Of a DNA stretch of 64,000 nucleotides, positions 35,069 through 44,114 are shown in pieces (position 1 is the first letter of the stretch; each line of letters begins with the position of its first letter). A model generated the notes under the pieces. It was given only the letters and a program-made list of their open reading frames with translations, had not been told where the DNA came from and made no database searches. A program made the position numbers and the translations under genes. This DNA comes from Saprospiraceae bacterium. Its GTDB lineage: Bacteria; Bacteroidota; Bacteroidia; Chitinophagales; Saprospiraceae. The stretch lies in NCBI GenBank assembly GCA_016715985.1, contig JADJXD010000001.1, positions 3,038,001 to 3,102,000 on the forward strand, written 5' to 3'.

Positions 35069-36019
35069 TTATGCAACTCTGACATTGTTTCGGTTCTTTT
35101 GTTTTTCTGCATAAGCAGAAGCGGCTTCCCTTATCCAGGTACCTTCTTCATGCGCTTTGACTCTTGCCGCCAGCCGTTCTTTATTGCAAGGTCCGTTTCC
35201 GTTCACAACATTCCAGAATTCATCCCAATCAATTTTTCCAAAGTCATAATGTCCTGTACTTTCATTAAACTTCAGATCAGGATCAGGAACAGTAATGCCT
35301 AAAATATCTGCTTGCGGAATAGTCATATCCACAAATTTTTGTCTTAATTCATCATTTGAGAATCTTTTGATTTTCCATTTGATAGACTGCGCAGAATGCG
35401 GAGAATCTGCATCATTTGGTCCGAACATCATCAGGGAAGGCCACCACCATCTGTTGAGAGCATCCTGAGCCATTTCTTTTTGTTCGGGTGTTCCATTACA
35501 CAATGTCAAAAGAATTTCATATCCCTGACGTTGGTGGAACGATTCTTCCTTACAAACCCGCACCATCGCTCTTGCATAAGGACCATATGAGCAACGACAA
35601 AGTGGCACCTGATTCATTATAGCTGCACCATCTACCAGCCAACCGATAGCCCCTATATCTGCCCATGACAAAGTCGGATAGTTAAAGATGCTTGAATACT
35701 TCGCTTTACCACTGTGAAGCTGTTCGAGCTGCTCATCTCTTGAAATGCCCAGCGTTTCACATGCAGAATACAAATAAAGTCCATGACCTGCTTCATCCTG
35801 CACTTTTGCGAGTAATGCAAGTTTTCGTTTCAGACTTGGGGCACGGGTTATCCAGTTTCCTTCGGGCAACATTCCCACAATTTCAGAGTGTGCATGTTGT
35901 GATATCTGCCTGATCAGTGTTTTTCTGTAAGCATCCGGCATCCAGTCCCGGGGCTCAATTTTTCCTTCTGCATCTATTCGTTGCTGAAACCTTTCTTCAA
36001 GTGAATTGATGTTGGTCAT
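35069..36019 (-). CDS. paaA: Phenylacetyl-CoA epoxidase catalytic subunit PaaA
   Basis: The 316-residue protein is the diiron oxygenase subunit that epoxidises the ring of phenylacetyl-CoA, the key step of aerobic phenylacetate breakdown. Ferritin-like motifs carry the iron ligands: KVQDEAGHGLYLYSACETLG (about 72-91) and CKEESFHQRQGYEILLTLC (about 154-172). Other PaaA hallmarks are NRWWWPSLMMFGP and KIDWDEFWNVVNGNGPCN. It is preceded by its own candidate promoter (36044-36051) and a palindromic operator (36068-36087). Confidence 0.96.
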   Translation of the reverse strand: MTNINSLEERFQQRIDAEGKIEPRDWMPDAYRKTLIRQISQHAHSEIVGMLPEGNWITRAPSLKRKLALLAKVQDEAGHGLYLYSACETLGISRDEQLEQLHSGKAKYSSIFNYPTLSWADIGAIGWLVDGAAIMNQVPLCRCSYGPYARAMVRVCKEESFHQRQGYEILLTLCNGTPEQKEMAQDALNRWWWPSLMMFGPNDADSPHSAQSIKWKIKRFSNDELRQKFVDMTIPQADILGITVPDPDLKFNESTGHYDFGKIDWDEFWNVVNGNGPCNKERLAARVKAHEEGTWIREAASAYAEKQKNRNNVRVA

Positions 36020-36043
36020 GATGACTTTTTTAATTTTTAATTA

Positions 36044-36051
36044 CAAATATA
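36044..36051 (-). promoter_or_regulatory. Candidate -7 promoter element for paaABC
   Basis: Minus-strand TATATTTG is a perfect TAnnTTTG match 24 bp before the paaA ATG. The palindromic operator at 36068-36087 lies where the -33 region would be. Confidence 0.5.
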
Positions 36052-36067
36052 ATCTCATTACAATATT

Positions 36068-36087
36068 TTACGAACATTTGTTCGGAA
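36068..36087. promoter_or_regulatory. Palindromic operator O1, probable PaaR (TetR) site
   Basis: The sequence TTACGAACATTTGTTCGGAA has perfect 6-bp arms CGAACA and TGTTCG around TT. A close relative occurs at 37759-37778. Both lie just upstream of paa genes and near promoter motifs, as expected for a TetR-type repressor site released by phenylacetyl-CoA. Confidence 0.65.
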
Positions 36088-36090
36088 AAT

Positions 36091-36663
36091 TCAATCCTTT
36101 TTTAATCCTTTGATAATAAAACCGGTGATTTCTGCATTAACGTCTGATTCCGAATGTTTGTTGGATGTGTAGTATGTCCAACGCATAGCATTTATTATTG
36201 TATTGAAAATGATGTCCACGTTCTCAAAATCAAAAATACCTTTCCTTTTGCCTTCTTTGAGTATTTCTTTGAAATTATTTGCATATTCCTTTCTTTGTCC
36301 GATAAACACAGGTAAAGCACTTTCAGGCAGATGTTTCCATTCATCACTAAACACGGCAATAGAAGTAGCATCGTTATAAGCGATATGCAAGTGAAGTTCA
36401 ATCAGTTTTTTGAGCTTTTTCTTGGGAGAATAATCGCTTTCCATGATTTGTTGCATTCCTTCTGTAAATTGTCGGGCACAATCCAGACATATAGTCACCA
36501 ACAACTCTTCCTTTGACTGAATATGACTGTAAATGCTGGAAGGTTCGAGTCCAACTCTGTAGGCAAGGTCCCGAATAGATGTAGCACTGTAGCCTTTTTC
36601 TCTGAAAAGTACTGCAGCAGCATCGAGTATCGTTTGTTTTTTATTTTTCTTTTCAGCAATCAT
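36091..36663 (-). CDS. TetR-family regulator within the paa operon (PaaR-like)
   Basis: This 190-residue protein has a TetR DNA-binding domain (about 10-55): AAAVLFREKGYSATSIRDLA then GLEPSSIYSHIQSKEELL. The C-terminal part is a helical ligand domain. It lies between paaE (5 bp upstream) and paaA. In other bacteria PaaR/TetR regulators of paa genes respond to phenylacetyl-CoA. The two palindromes at 36068-36087 and 37759-37778 are its likely binding sites, giving autoregulation of the operon. Confidence 0.88.
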   Translation of the reverse strand: MIAEKKNKKQTILDAAAVLFREKGYSATSIRDLAYRVGLEPSSIYSHIQSKEELLVTICLDCARQFTEGMQQIMESDYSPKKKLKKLIELHLHIAYNDATSIAVFSDEWKHLPESALPVFIGQRKEYANNFKEILKEGKRKGIFDFENVDIIFNTIINAMRWTYYTSNKHSESDVNAEITGFIIKGLKKD

Positions 36664-36668
36664 ATCTC

Positions 36669-37751
36669 CTATTTTTGATCAAAGTCAATTTCTACCACGG
36701 ATGATCTTGGGTGAGATTGACAGGTTAGTACATATCCTGCTGCAAGTTCGTCGGGTTCCAATGCATAATTGATATCCATGTTGACTTCGCCTGCCATCAG
36801 TTTTGCTTTACAGGTACTGCATACACCTCCTTTACATGCAAATGGCAGATCAGCTCCATTTTTTAAAGCAGCATCCAGAATACTTTCTGCACCATATGAT
36901 AATGGAAATTCAAAATAATCACCATCAAGAATTACTTTTACAAGACTTTTTTCTTCGGGATTAAAGGCCAGATCTTCCTGTCGGTTTTCAGTTTTTTTAA
37001 CCAAGCCATCCGTATTAAAAAGTTCAAAGTGTATTTTTGATTCGGGTACACCCAATAATTCCAAACTTTCTTTTACATTAAATATCATCTCCGCTGGCCC
37101 GCACAACATAAATTCATCTGTCCCGGTGACATCCATGAAGGTCTTTGCAAATATCTGACATTTTTCACCATTCAGTCTGCCATAAAAAACCGGACTTCCA
37201 AATTTTTCTTTACTTAATATATGATATACTGAAAATCGGGTAATGTATTTGTTTTTCAATCCCTCCAGCTCTTCTCTGAAAATGATGGAATCAAAATTTC
37301 TGTTTCCATAAAAAAGTGTGATGTTGCTCTCAGGTTCATGAAATAATATACTTTTGATCAATGACATGATCGGGGTGATACCGCTGCCGGATGCAAAAAA
37401 TACATAGTTCTTTTTATTATCTTTTGCGATGTTGATAGTGAAATTTCCCATAGGGGGCATCACTTCCAATGTATCTCCTTTTTGCAATTTTTCATTGGCA
37501 TAAGTTGAAAATCTGCCCCCTGACAATTTTTTTACTGCAACTTTCAGATTATTTTCAAAATCTCCTGCACACAAAGAATAAGATCGCCTCAGCTCTTCAT
37601 TTCCGTCGGGATATTTAAAGGTAAGATATTGTCCCGGAGTGAATCTAAATAGTTCTTTGAGCTCATCCGGAACATCGAAACTCAGGCTGACACAGTCTTT
37701 GGTTTCATGTATAACTTCCCTGATTATCAGTGGGTAAAACTTTGTTGACAT
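36669..37751 (-). CDS. paaE: Phenylacetyl-CoA epoxidase reductase PaaE
   Basis: The 360-residue reductase passes electrons from NAD(P)H to the PaaA diiron centre. It has an FAD domain (about 5-100, with RRSYSLCAGD), an NAD(P) domain (about 108-235, with GSGITPIMSLIKSIL and MLCGPAEMI), and a C-terminal plant-type 2Fe-2S ferredoxin domain with CKGGVCSTC (near 301-309) and a distal Cys in VLTCQSHP. It is the first gene of the paaE-tetR-paaABC run. An operator overlaps its candidate promoter at 37759-37783. Confidence 0.94.
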   Translation of the reverse strand: MSTKFYPLIIREVIHETKDCVSLSFDVPDELKELFRFTPGQYLTFKYPDGNEELRRSYSLCAGDFENNLKVAVKKLSGGRFSTYANEKLQKGDTLEVMPPMGNFTINIAKDNKKNYVFFASGSGITPIMSLIKSILFHEPESNITLFYGNRNFDSIIFREELEGLKNKYITRFSVYHILSKEKFGSPVFYGRLNGEKCQIFAKTFMDVTGTDEFMLCGPAEMIFNVKESLELLGVPESKIHFELFNTDGLVKKTENRQEDLAFNPEEKSLVKVILDGDYFEFPLSYGAESILDAALKNGADLPFACKGGVCSTCKAKLMAGEVNMDINYALEPDELAAGYVLTCQSHPRSSVVEIDFDQK

Positions 37752-37758
37752 AATCTAC

Positions 37759-37778
37759 TTACGAATGATTGTTCGTAA
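37759..37778. promoter_or_regulatory. Palindromic operator O2 upstream of paaE
   Basis: TTACGAATGATTGTTCGTAA is a near-palindrome with arms TTACGAA and TTCGTAA. It shares TTACGAA, ATT or TTT core and TTGTTCG with O1 at 36068-36087. It lies 8 bp before the paaE ATG and overlaps a candidate -7 box. Confidence 0.65.
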
Positions 37779-37783
37779 AGGTA
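37776..37783 (-). promoter_or_regulatory. Candidate -7 promoter element for paaE
   Basis: Minus-strand TACCTTTA differs from TAnnTTTG at the last base. It overlaps operator O2 by three bases, so repressor binding would block it. Confidence 0.35.
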
Positions 37784-38003
37784 TGAATAAATTTAATAAT
37801 AGAAAACTAATACAAATTAATTTTCAGAGTTCTATTTTAAGGTATACTCTTTTAACATTAGTTTTAATAATGTCTTTATGAACAAAATTGAACATATTTT
37901 TAAAAAGTTAGTACTATCATGGTAATTGAGATGATATAATTAAAAATTTGTAAATGATTTAAGCTTATAGTCATAGTTATTTAGCAAATTATGTTGATTT
38001 GTG

Positions 38004-38011
38004 TATTTTTG
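38004..38011 (+). promoter_or_regulatory. Candidate -7 promoter element for transketolase
   Basis: TATTTTTG is a perfect TAnnTTTG match 37 bp before the GTG start at 38049. The -33 region reads TTAG rather than TTTG. Confidence 0.4.
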
Positions 38012-38048
38012 AGCTTTCAAAATCATTTTAACCAGTAAAAAATAGCAA

Positions 38049-40097
38049 GTGAGTATATCCATTTCACACAAAGCAGCAGATAATATCCGTATTCTTTCAG
38101 CAGCCATGGTTGAAAAGGCGGCGTCAGGTCACCCCGGCGGAGCAATGGGCGGAGCAGATTTTATTCATATCCTGTATTCAGAATTTCTCCGCTTTGACCC
38201 GGATGACGCAACATGGCCTTTTAGAGATCGTTTTTTTCTGGATCCCGGTCACATGTCCGCTATGCTGTACTCACAATTGACGCTGTTAGGGTGGATGGAT
38301 ATGGAGGATATAAAATCTTTCAGACAATGGAAAAGCCCTACTCCCGGCCATCCAGAATTGGATCTGAAAAGAGGAATTGAAAACACGTCCGGCCCGTTAG
38401 GGTTGGGGCATGCATTTGGTGCCGGAGCAGCGATTGCTGAACGGTTTTTAGTGCAAAGATTCGGAGAGTGGATGAGTCATTATACCTATCTGTATATTTC
38501 TGACGGAGGTATTCAGGAAGAAATTTCTCAGGGTGTAGGACGGATAGCCGGCTTTTTGGGATTATCTAATCTCGTTATGTTTTATGATGCGAATGATGTT
38601 CAGCTCAGCACCCGGGTAGGTGAAGTAACAGGAGAAGATACTGCGAAGAAATATGAAAGCTGGAACTGGCAGGTCATCACCATAGATGGAAATGATCACG
38701 GAAGCATCCGGGAAGCACTGAATACAGCTCATGGCCAAAATGAAAGGCCCACGCTTATCATCGGAAAAACAGTCATGGGCAAAGGTGCTGTAAAAGAAGA
38801 CGGATCTTCCCATGAAGGCGAAGTAGAAACACACGGAAAGCCTCTTGGTAAATCAAAAGCTTCTTTTGGTGCAACAATAAAAAACCTTGGCGGAGACCCT
38901 GAGAATCCGTTTGTTATTTTTGATGATGTAGCAGATTTATACAAAGAAATACTGCAATCAAAAAGATCTTATGCACAAAAGCACAGGGAAGTTAAGAAGG
39001 CCTGGGAAGTGATGCATCCTGATTTATCTGAAAAACTAAATGACTACCTGGCCAATAAACTGCCTGATTTGAATTGGGATGAAATAGCAATGGGTACGAA
39101 TGAAGCGACCCGAAATTCATCTGCCAGAGTCCTTGCATATTTTGCTGAGAATGTAGGAAATATGATCGTATCATCCGCCGACTTATCCAATAGTGATATG
39201 ACAGAAGGATTTCTGAAAAAAACCAAAGCTTTCAGAAAAGGAGACTTTTCAGGAGCCTTTCTTCAGGCCGGCGTTTCTGAACTGACAATGGGTGCATTGT
39301 GTACCGGTATGGCGTTGCATGGAGGTGTGATTCCGGTTTGTGCTACATTTTTTGCTTTTTCTGACTACATGAAACCCGTTTTGAGAGTAGCTTCTTTAAT
39401 GGAGCAACCGGTAAAATTTATCTGGACCCATGATGCTTTCAGGGTTGGAGAAGATGGACCGACACATCAGCCTGTTGAACAGGAAGCACAGCTTCGTCTT
39501 CTCGAAAAGCTGCACAACCATAGCGGAATTCCTTCTTTCCTCGCAATTCGTCCTGCCGATAGTGCAGAAACATTGTTCGGTTGGAAACTAATGCTTGAAA
39601 CACAAAACCGTCCGTCAGGAATGATTCTTTCCAGACAAAATATCAATGACATTCCTTCTTCTACTGGTAACAGGTCAGCGGACGCAACAGGTATTGCTTT
39701 AGGAGCATATATTGCTTACGAAGCGGATAAAACTGAAACTCCGGATATTGTATTGATCGGCAACGGTTCGGAAGTATCTACATTGGTGGATGCCGCCAAT
39801 CTTTTGCACACCGATCATCAAATCAATGCGAGAGTCGTTTCTGCTCCTTCTGAAGGATTGTTCAGACAGCATTCTGAAGTATATCAACACTCCATCATTC
39901 CGACCAATATTCCGGTTTTTGGGTTGACAGCCGGATTACCGGTGACAATGGAAGGATTGGCAGGTAAAAACGGAAAAGTATTTGGTTTGACACATTTTGG
40001 ATATTCAGCACCATATACCGTGCTGGACGAAAAATTTGGTTTTACACCGAAGCATGTTGTGGCAGAAGTATTGGAATTTATGCATCATAATAAATAG
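38049..40097 (+). CDS. tkt: Transketolase
   Basis: The 682-residue thiamine-diphosphate enzyme moves two-carbon units in the pentose phosphate pathway. The N-terminal domain has SGHPGGAMGGADF and the ThDP-binding region ISDGGIQEEISQGVGRIAGF with YDANDVQLS. The pyrimidine domain has EDGPTHQPVEQEAQLR with the catalytic Glu region, and the C-terminal domain ends with LDEKFGFTPKHVV. This is a full-length single-chain enzyme, not the split type. The start is GTG; the next start codons would remove conserved residues. It stands alone, with a candidate promoter at 38004. Confidence 0.94.
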   Translation: MSISISHKAADNIRILSAAMVEKAASGHPGGAMGGADFIHILYSEFLRFDPDDATWPFRDRFFLDPGHMSAMLYSQLTLLGWMDMEDIKSFRQWKSPTPGHPELDLKRGIENTSGPLGLGHAFGAGAAIAERFLVQRFGEWMSHYTYLYISDGGIQEEISQGVGRIAGFLGLSNLVMFYDANDVQLSTRVGEVTGEDTAKKYESWNWQVITIDGNDHGSIREALNTAHGQNERPTLIIGKTVMGKGAVKEDGSSHEGEVETHGKPLGKSKASFGATIKNLGGDPENPFVIFDDVADLYKEILQSKRSYAQKHREVKKAWEVMHPDLSEKLNDYLANKLPDLNWDEIAMGTNEATRNSSARVLAYFAENVGNMIVSSADLSNSDMTEGFLKKTKAFRKGDFSGAFLQAGVSELTMGALCTGMALHGGVIPVCATFFAFSDYMKPVLRVASLMEQPVKFIWTHDAFRVGEDGPTHQPVEQEAQLRLLEKLHNHSGIPSFLAIRPADSAETLFGWKLMLETQNRPSGMILSRQNINDIPSSTGNRSADATGIALGAYIAYEADKTETPDIVLIGNGSEVSTLVDAANLLHTDHQINARVVSAPSEGLFRQHSEVYQHSIIPTNIPVFGLTAGLPVTMEGLAGKNGKVFGLTHFGYSAPYTVLDEKFGFTPKHVVAEVLEFMHHNK

Positions 40098-40156
40098 AGC
40101 TTTTGCACTATATACCTATTTAAATGAAATCTTATTTTCGGTGATTGTAGCGTAGG

Positions 40157-40221
40157 TCGTCCCTTTAGGGAATGAGCCCGCCTGCTCCGAAGCGGGCAGG
40201 GGTAGTGGTTAGCAAATTTGG
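40157..40221. repeat. GC-rich palindromic repeat, copy 2
   Basis: Bases 40157-40200 match 6111-6154 with one mismatch, including CCCTTTAGGGAATGAGCC and the GCCCGC...GCGGGC hairpin. It then continues GGTAGTGGTTAGCAAATTTG, similar to the end of copy 1 but without its 26-bp second hairpin. There are no 17-bp terminal inverted repeats here, so the core is present without a MITE. Confidence 0.8.
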
Positions 40222-40332
40222 ACTTTCTTTGTCATATCGTTTAATGGGGATTCCACTCACTTCATCACCTAAGATTTACGACTAAAATTACATTAGAACT
40301 ATTATTTTAAATCTTAAAAACAAACAATCGGA

Positions 40333-41118
40333 TTATAACGATCCCGTTCGTCCTCCGTCCACCGGAAGATTGATGCCTGTGATATATGCCGCTGCCGGAC
40401 TTGCCAGAAATGCTACCGCTGAAGCTATTTCCTGAGCGGTACCAAATCTGCCCATCGGTATTTCTTCCTGCATATCCAGGATGACCGATTCTTTGCTTTG
40501 TCCGGTTTTATCGGATTTGGCTGCTATGATATTGTCTAATCGTTCCGTAGCAGTTGCTCCGGGTAAAACATTATTAACTGTAATCCCGAAAGATGCTATC
40601 TCATTCGCCAGTGTTTTGGACCATGATGCGACGGCACCCCGGGTTGTATTGCTTACGCCCAATCCTTTTAATGGAATTTTGACCGAGGTAGAAATTATAT
40701 TTATGATTCGTCCATAACCATCCTTCTTCATTCCGGGAATGACCAATCCTGCGAGTAAATGATTGCAAATCAGATGGTTGTTATAAGCCTGTAGAAAGTC
40801 TTCCGGTTGGGCATTCAGTAAAGCACCGCCGGGAGGGCCTCCGGTATTATTGACCAGAATATGAATGGTTTTCAGAGAGACTAAACCCTTTACCTTTTTC
40901 TTCAGATCTTCCGTATCTGTAAAATCAGCTACTAAAAAATTATGCTGCTGACCTTTGGTTTTATCCATTTCATTCATTGCATCCATCATCAGATCCGTAC
41001 TTCTTGAGACCAGGGTTACATTTGCTCCGAGAGATGCAAGCGCAGCAGCCGATGCTTTCCCGATACCTTTAGAACTTCCGCAGACCAAGGCATTTTTACC
41101 TTTCAGGTTTATATTCAT
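40333..41118 (-). CDS. SDR-family protein lacking the usual catalytic Tyr/Lys
   Basis: The 261-residue protein has the SDR NAD(P)-binding motif CGSSKGIGKASA (about 13-24), NNTGGPPGGAL (about 90), and the C-terminal AYITGINLPVDGG. The active-site stretch that normally reads YxxxK reads SNTTRGA: aligned with FabG, the catalytic Tyr is Ser and the Lys is Arg, while the upstream Ser is kept (ISTS). Relatives with this change are known in the SDR superfamily, but their reactions are poorly defined. It converges with transketolase. Confidence 0.85.
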   Translation of the reverse strand: MNINLKGKNALVCGSSKGIGKASAAALASLGANVTLVSRSTDLMMDAMNEMDKTKGQQHNFLVADFTDTEDLKKKVKGLVSLKTIHILVNNTGGPPGGALLNAQPEDFLQAYNNHLICNHLLAGLVIPGMKKDGYGRIINIISTSVKIPLKGLGVSNTTRGAVASWSKTLANEIASFGITVNNVLPGATATERLDNIIAAKSDKTGQSKESVILDMQEEIPMGRFGTAQEIASAVAFLASPAAAYITGINLPVDGGRTGSL

Positions 41119-41537
41119 TATTGATTTATTTTAAGTTATCTCTAGTCACAAATTTAAATGGATGACCTCAGGGGCGAAGTTAGCTATTTATGAACAAAAA
41201 AATTATTTATATAAGAAAAACAGGTTGAACTATGATGTAGTAATTTTTAAAATATGGCCAGCTTCATCTAAGGATAAGATGCTAAAAATTTTCAGTAACC
41301 TGTCAGATTCATTTCATTGTATTTTGGACCATAAGTATAGAATCTATATCTGTATTCTTTGTTTCGCTTTAATATTTAGAATGTGCTTTATTGTTTATTG
41401 GCTACTTCAGGAGACATGGTTTGAATATTCAACATCTTTAAAAGTAAAATCACTCAAACGGGTGACGCACCGCCTTTCGTTTACCACCACTTTTGTGATG
41501 TATTCAAATAGCTTTTAACCCTTAAATTAAATTATAT
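41119..41537. other. Intergenic stretch before the secreted-protein run
   Basis: This 419-bp stretch has no gene I can support. A 118-codon plus-strand frame at 41162-41518 has one hydrophobic stretch but no recognisable family or promoter and is probably chance. The promoter for the 41538 run should lie in the last 100 bp. No perfect TAnnTTTG was found there. Confidence 0.5.
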
Positions 41538-43088
41538 ATGAAATTCTTTTTACCACTATTGATTTTATTATTGACAATTGAAGTTGCAGTTTCACAAAAT
41601 TGCCTTCCTGATGGTATTCAATTTTCCAGGCAGAGACAAATTGACTCTTTCGAAATATATTTTCCGGGATGTGTGAATATTATAGGTGGTGTAATGATAA
41701 ATGATACTCCAAATGATAAAATAACTAATCTCATGGGCTTATCAGCCATTAGAAATATTGGTGGGACGTTGGAGATCTTGGACAACGATACTTTAAAAAA
41801 TTTAGAAGGACTTCACAATCTTCGAACTATTAAAGGACAGCTTAATATCCAACGTAACAAGTCCCTAAAAAACCTGACAGGACTTAACAGGTTGAAATCA
41901 ATAGAGGGGAATGTTTTCTTGATAGAGAATGACTCCCTAGAAAATTTTGTGGGTTTGGATAGTCTTTCTACCATTGAAGGTGGCATAAGAATATTTAACA
42001 ACAAATCATTGGAAAACCTACAAGGAATAAACAACCTATTAGGTGTCAAAGATATGGTGCGAATTCACAAAAATGATACACTCCAAGATCTTTCCGGACT
42101 AGAAAATATCACACGAACAGGCGCTTTGGCTATTGATAGCAATCAAGTACTACAACATATAGATGCTTTGTCAAATTTAACGAATGTAAATGGTCCGTTA
42201 AGATTCAGAAATAATGATCAAATTCAGCAAATTAGTGGTTTGAGAAATGTGGAGGCGGTAGATGGAGAGATCGTCATATCATTTAATCCCTTTCTTCAGA
42301 ATTTATCGGGTCTTATAGGACTAAGTACGATGGTTGGTAATCTCGAAATCAGAGATAATGATAGAATGACATCGCTGAACGGACTTCAGAATATTACTAA
42401 CATCCAAAATAATCTCACCATCTCCAAAAATAGAAGCTTGATGAATCTTGATGGTTTGGAAAGTCTGGCTACCGTAGGTGATGATTTAAAAGTAGTTGAA
42501 AATGAGATGCTTGCAGATGTGGAAGGTTTGAGTCAACTAACTTCTGTAGGAAAGGTTTTTGGCATTGGAATATCTCAAAACCTGGAGAGCTTATCTGGAT
42601 TAGAAAAACTGACAACGGTAGGAGACTCCCTGGCAATCTACAATAATAATAAACTTCGATCTCTGGCAGGTATCGAAAATATTGATGCGACTTCCATCAG
42701 CGCTTTGTTGATTTCTGGTAATCAAAACTTAGCCACTTGCGAGGTAAAAAGTATCTGTGATTATCTAAAAATACCGCAAAGTAAGGCCATCATCAGTAAC
42801 AATGACATGCGATGTAACTCAAGAGACCAAGTAGAAACAGCATGTCAAACTAGTAGCGTGGACGATGGCAGTGAAGATAAATTTAAGATCACTCCAAACC
42901 CAAGCAACGCATTTATCAATGTATCTGGCTTGGAAGTAAACAAAGACTTTGTGCTCTTGGATGTCTTAGGAAAAGTAGTAATGCATGGCGTCCTTTCAGA
43001 AGGTGGTCGAATAGACATATCTGTTTTGGATAATGGCTTATACTTCATCAAAATTGGGTATAAAACGCTGTCTGTTGTAAAAATTTAA
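41538..43088 (+). CDS. Receptor L-domain/LRR-like repeat protein with T9SS sorting domain
   Basis: This 516-residue protein has a signal peptide (about 1-19). About 14 imperfect 23-24-residue repeats follow (about 66-395) with the pattern L-x-GL-x-L-x-x-I-x-G-x-L-x-I-x-x-N-x-x-L, as in receptor L-domains. A Cys-containing cap follows (CEVKSICDYLKIP through MRCNSRDQVETAC), then a type A T9SS sorting domain (about 445-516: ITPNPSNAFINVSG, LDNGLYFIKI). It should be exported and attached to or released from the surface. It is the first gene of the 41538-54363 run, with 24 bp to the next gene. Confidence 0.85.
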   Translation: MKFFLPLLILLLTIEVAVSQNCLPDGIQFSRQRQIDSFEIYFPGCVNIIGGVMINDTPNDKITNLMGLSAIRNIGGTLEILDNDTLKNLEGLHNLRTIKGQLNIQRNKSLKNLTGLNRLKSIEGNVFLIENDSLENFVGLDSLSTIEGGIRIFNNKSLENLQGINNLLGVKDMVRIHKNDTLQDLSGLENITRTGALAIDSNQVLQHIDALSNLTNVNGPLRFRNNDQIQQISGLRNVEAVDGEIVISFNPFLQNLSGLIGLSTMVGNLEIRDNDRMTSLNGLQNITNIQNNLTISKNRSLMNLDGLESLATVGDDLKVVENEMLADVEGLSQLTSVGKVFGIGISQNLESLSGLEKLTTVGDSLAIYNNNKLRSLAGIENIDATSISALLISGNQNLATCEVKSICDYLKIPQSKAIISNNDMRCNSRDQVETACQTSSVDDGSEDKFKITPNPSNAFINVSGLEVNKDFVLLDVLGKVVMHGVLSEGGRIDISVLDNGLYFIKIGYKTLSVVKI

Positions 43089-43112
43089 AATAACAACTTT
43101 AATATAATTATC

Positions 43113-44099
43113 ATGAATTTTTTTAAATCAATGCTTTTTATCTGGATATTATTCCTGATTTTGTCTTGCTCTAAAGAAGAAAACACGACCAATGTTCCAT
43201 TCGTCCCTTCTCAAAATGCTTTAAAATGGGAAGTGGGATACAATACTTTTGACCAGGAGATGGGTGGACATTTACGCAATTTTGTCATCCACATTCCATC
43301 AAAATATGATGCGACCAAACCGGTGCCACTGGTACTCATGCTGCATGGTTCGTCTGGAGATGGCGATCGATTTTATAATATCAGCGGATGGACCGAAAAA
43401 GCAGATCAGGAAGGATTTATCGTAGTATTTCCTACCGGCCTTGAATACCCGATTGCTGAAAATAATGGAAAGCTAGGTACCAAATGGAGTAGTGATGGCT
43501 TGATAAATGATATCGTCCCTGGTACAGAGATTGTCGATGATGTGATCTTCATCCGAGCCTTGGTTGATAGATGTAAAGAGACATTTTTTATCGATGCAAA
43601 GCGTGTTTATATCTCAGGATTTTCTAATGGTGGTGCATTTATAAGATCACGTGTTATCACAGAGATGAATGATGTTTTTGCGGCTGCAAGTACGGGAGGT
43701 GGATTCGGATTGCCTGAAAAAAAGAGTGTCAAAGACAATGTTTTTATGCCACTTTACAGTATCGCAGGCACCAAAGATAATAAAATAATCGATGCTTCAG
43801 GAACCAATGATGATGTACCTTTCGAAGCAGAAGTTTTGATGTCTGATCCAATTTTTAGAAAACAAATAGATGGTGTATTACAAACCCTAAATCTTGGCAA
43901 TGAATACAAAGAAGAAAGGGTCAATCCAAAATACAACATCATTACGTTTGACAATGATTTGAGTAAACAAGGAAATGAGCATATTCTAATGATTGTTAAT
44001 GCCTTAGAGCATAATTATCCTACTACAAAAAACAATAAACACGAGGTCAATGCGGTAGATCATTTTTGGCCATGGTTCCAGAAGTTTAGTTTAAAATAA
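43113..44099 (+). CDS. Lipoprotein esterase, PHB depolymerase/feruloyl esterase-like
   Basis: The 328-residue alpha/beta-hydrolase has a lipoprotein signal ending LILSC (Cys19). It has the oxyanion-region motif LMLHGSSGDGDRF (near 74), VVFPTGLEYP, and the nucleophile elbow ISGFSNGGAF (near 167). The probable catalytic His is near the C-terminus in NAVDHFWPWF. Members of this family hydrolyse polyesters or esterified sugars outside the cell. The substrate here is unknown. It is the second gene of the secreted-protein run (24 bp after the first, 15 bp before the next). Confidence 0.82.
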   Translation: MNFFKSMLFIWILFLILSCSKEENTTNVPFVPSQNALKWEVGYNTFDQEMGGHLRNFVIHIPSKYDATKPVPLVLMLHGSSGDGDRFYNISGWTEKADQEGFIVVFPTGLEYPIAENNGKLGTKWSSDGLINDIVPGTEIVDDVIFIRALVDRCKETFFIDAKRVYISGFSNGGAFIRSRVITEMNDVFAAASTGGGFGLPEKKSVKDNVFMPLYSIAGTKDNKIIDASGTNDDVPFEAEVLMSDPIFRKQIDGVLQTLNLGNEYKEERVNPKYNIITFDNDLSKQGNEHILMIVNALEHNYPTTKNNKHEVNAVDHFWPWFQKFSLK

Positions 44100-44114
44100 A
44101 AAAAGATTTTCATC

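Noticed and set aside
41162..41518. 118-codon plus-strand frame with one hydrophobic segment
   Set aside because: No recognisable domain, no signal peptide, no promoter motif, and composition like noncoding DNA. Probably chance.
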